Assembly (NCBI GenBank): GCA_003973375.1
Contig: QNYL01000032.1
Coordinates: forward strand, 1-6,494
DNA length: 6,494 bases
Source: Flavobacteriia bacterium
GTDB lineage: Bacteria > Bacteroidota > Bacteroidia > Flavobacteriales > Flavobacteriaceae
Direction of reading: 5' to 3'
The translations under genes were made by a program, and so were the position numbers. The notes under the pieces are model-generated. The model had not been told where the DNA came from. It saw only the letters and a program-made list of their open reading frames with translations, and made no database searches. Positions 6,140 to 6,494 of this stretch are shown here, one piece after another. Positions within the stretch are counted from its first letter, which is position 1. Every line of letters begins with the position of its first letter.

Positions 6140-6161
6140 ACACAAATATACACTTTGTATG
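6137..6161 (-). promoter_or_regulatory. lexA promoter and candidate autoregulatory operator over the start codon
   Basis: On the + strand, CATACA (6137-6142) and TGTATG (6156-6161) form a perfect inverted repeat with a 13-nt spacer. Inside it, ATACAC recurs at 6138-6143 and 6148-6153, exactly one helical turn apart, and ATAC/GTAT pair across 5 nt (6148-6160). On the - strand TATATTTG (6150-6143) is a perfect -7 box, with TTTC 19 nt upstream as a weak -33. The box ends only 3 nt before the ATG. The start codon is part of the repeat. Binding by the LexA-like protein itself is the simplest reading, but is inferred. Confidence 0.55.
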
Positions 6162-6365
6162 TTAAAAAAGAAAATAAATTTAAATAAAAGTTTTGCTGAT
6201 CATAGAAAGAACCCTTAAATCCGCAACTGTATTTAATATTGTTCCCACAGGGTTCATTATTCTGTTTTTAATCCTTTCCCAAATTTAGCTATGATATGCA
6301 CTATTTTTAATAACGTTTCATCAATGTCCAATCTAAAAAATAAATTATAGAAATGTCTAAACTTA
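6162..6365. other. Intergenic region without a supportable gene
   Basis: AT-rich sequence upstream of lexA. The only structure seen is a 7-bp inverted repeat GAACCCT (6209-6215) / AGGGTTC (6249-6255) with a 33-nt loop, too weak to call a terminator. A - strand frame from 6403 to 6257 is open for 48 codons but lacks an ATG start. It is not called as a gene. Confidence 0.5.
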
Positions 6366-6406
6366 TAACTTTGTATATAGCTGTGTATTAAAGAGATACA
6401 AAATTA
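6366..6406. promoter_or_regulatory. Second cluster of lexA-type half-sites with -7-like boxes on both strands
   Basis: TTTGTAT (6370-6376), TGTGTAT (6382-6388) and ATACAAA (6396-6402) repeat the half-sites found over the lexA start. The first and last form a 7-bp inverted repeat with a 19-nt spacer. ACTTTGTAT at 6368-6376 is identical to 6152-6160 in the lexA promoter. TAACTTTG (6366-6373, + strand) and TAATTTTG (6406-6399, - strand) both match TAnnTTTG. The remaining sequence to 6494 has no ATG on the + strand, so any + strand target gene would begin beyond the window or use another start codon. Confidence 0.4.
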
Positions 6407-6494
6407 GATTAAATTTATTTCCTAACTTTTAGAATTTACATCATTATTTCTCTTTAAATTAACTTGTGATACAGTCATTCTGTAAACAATTTTT

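Noticed and set aside
6209..6255. GAACCCT/AGGGTTC inverted repeat as a terminator
   Set aside because: Only 7 bp of stem with a 33-nt loop and no clean T-run, and no gene is known to end there.
6257..6403. A - strand open frame of 48 codons ending LLKIVHIIAKFGKGLKTE
   Set aside because: It has no ATG start, shows no recognisable family, and frames of this length arise by chance in AT-rich DNA. It also covers the half-site cluster.

Overview
The window looks like chromosomal DNA of a Bacteroidota species, probably of the Flavobacteriia. It is AT-rich, and several genes are preceded by the Bacteroidota -7 promoter signature TAnnTTTG. Shine-Dalgarno sequences are weak or absent. The gene content also fits: a Bacteroidota-type P-II protein, a TorF-type outer-membrane protein and a flavobacterial-style DEAD-box helicase tail.

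Left part (1-1290): the 3' end of a secreted tandem spondin_N-domain protein on the + strand, closed by a hairpin terminator. It converges on a 55-codon DUF4177-like gene on the - strand that is easily missed.

Centre (1289-3894): a nitrogen module. A control region of about 200 bp carries two related C-rich/G-rich inverted repeats about five helical turns apart. The promoter-proximal copy overlaps the -33 box of a good Bacteroidota promoter. The promoter reads into an operon of three genes: a TorF-like porin, a P-II signal protein and an AmtB ammonium channel. These supply a probable outer-membrane protein, a cytoplasmic gate and sensor, and an inner-membrane ammonium channel.

Right part (3895-6139): a 162-bp foldback, MITE-like element lies between the convergent amt and helicase genes. 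On the - strand come a LexA-type repressor and then a DEAD-box RNA helicase. The helicase reading frame stops early, and its conserved basic C-terminal tail is intact in the -1 frame, so there is a frameshift, a sequencing error or recoding near 4240-4250. The lexA start codon sits inside an operator-like cluster of ATACAC/GTAT half-sites, with a -7 box only 3 nt upstream, which suggests a leaderless or very short-leader mRNA.

Right edge (6162-6494): no supportable gene, but a second cluster of the same half-sites with -7-like boxes on both strands. It may be another target of the same repressor, with its gene outside the window.

No rRNA, tRNA, CRISPR array or intact transposase is visible. 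The most interesting signals are the paired palindromes at the nitrogen operon, the frameshifted helicase tail, the foldback element, and the lexA operator with its distal partner.
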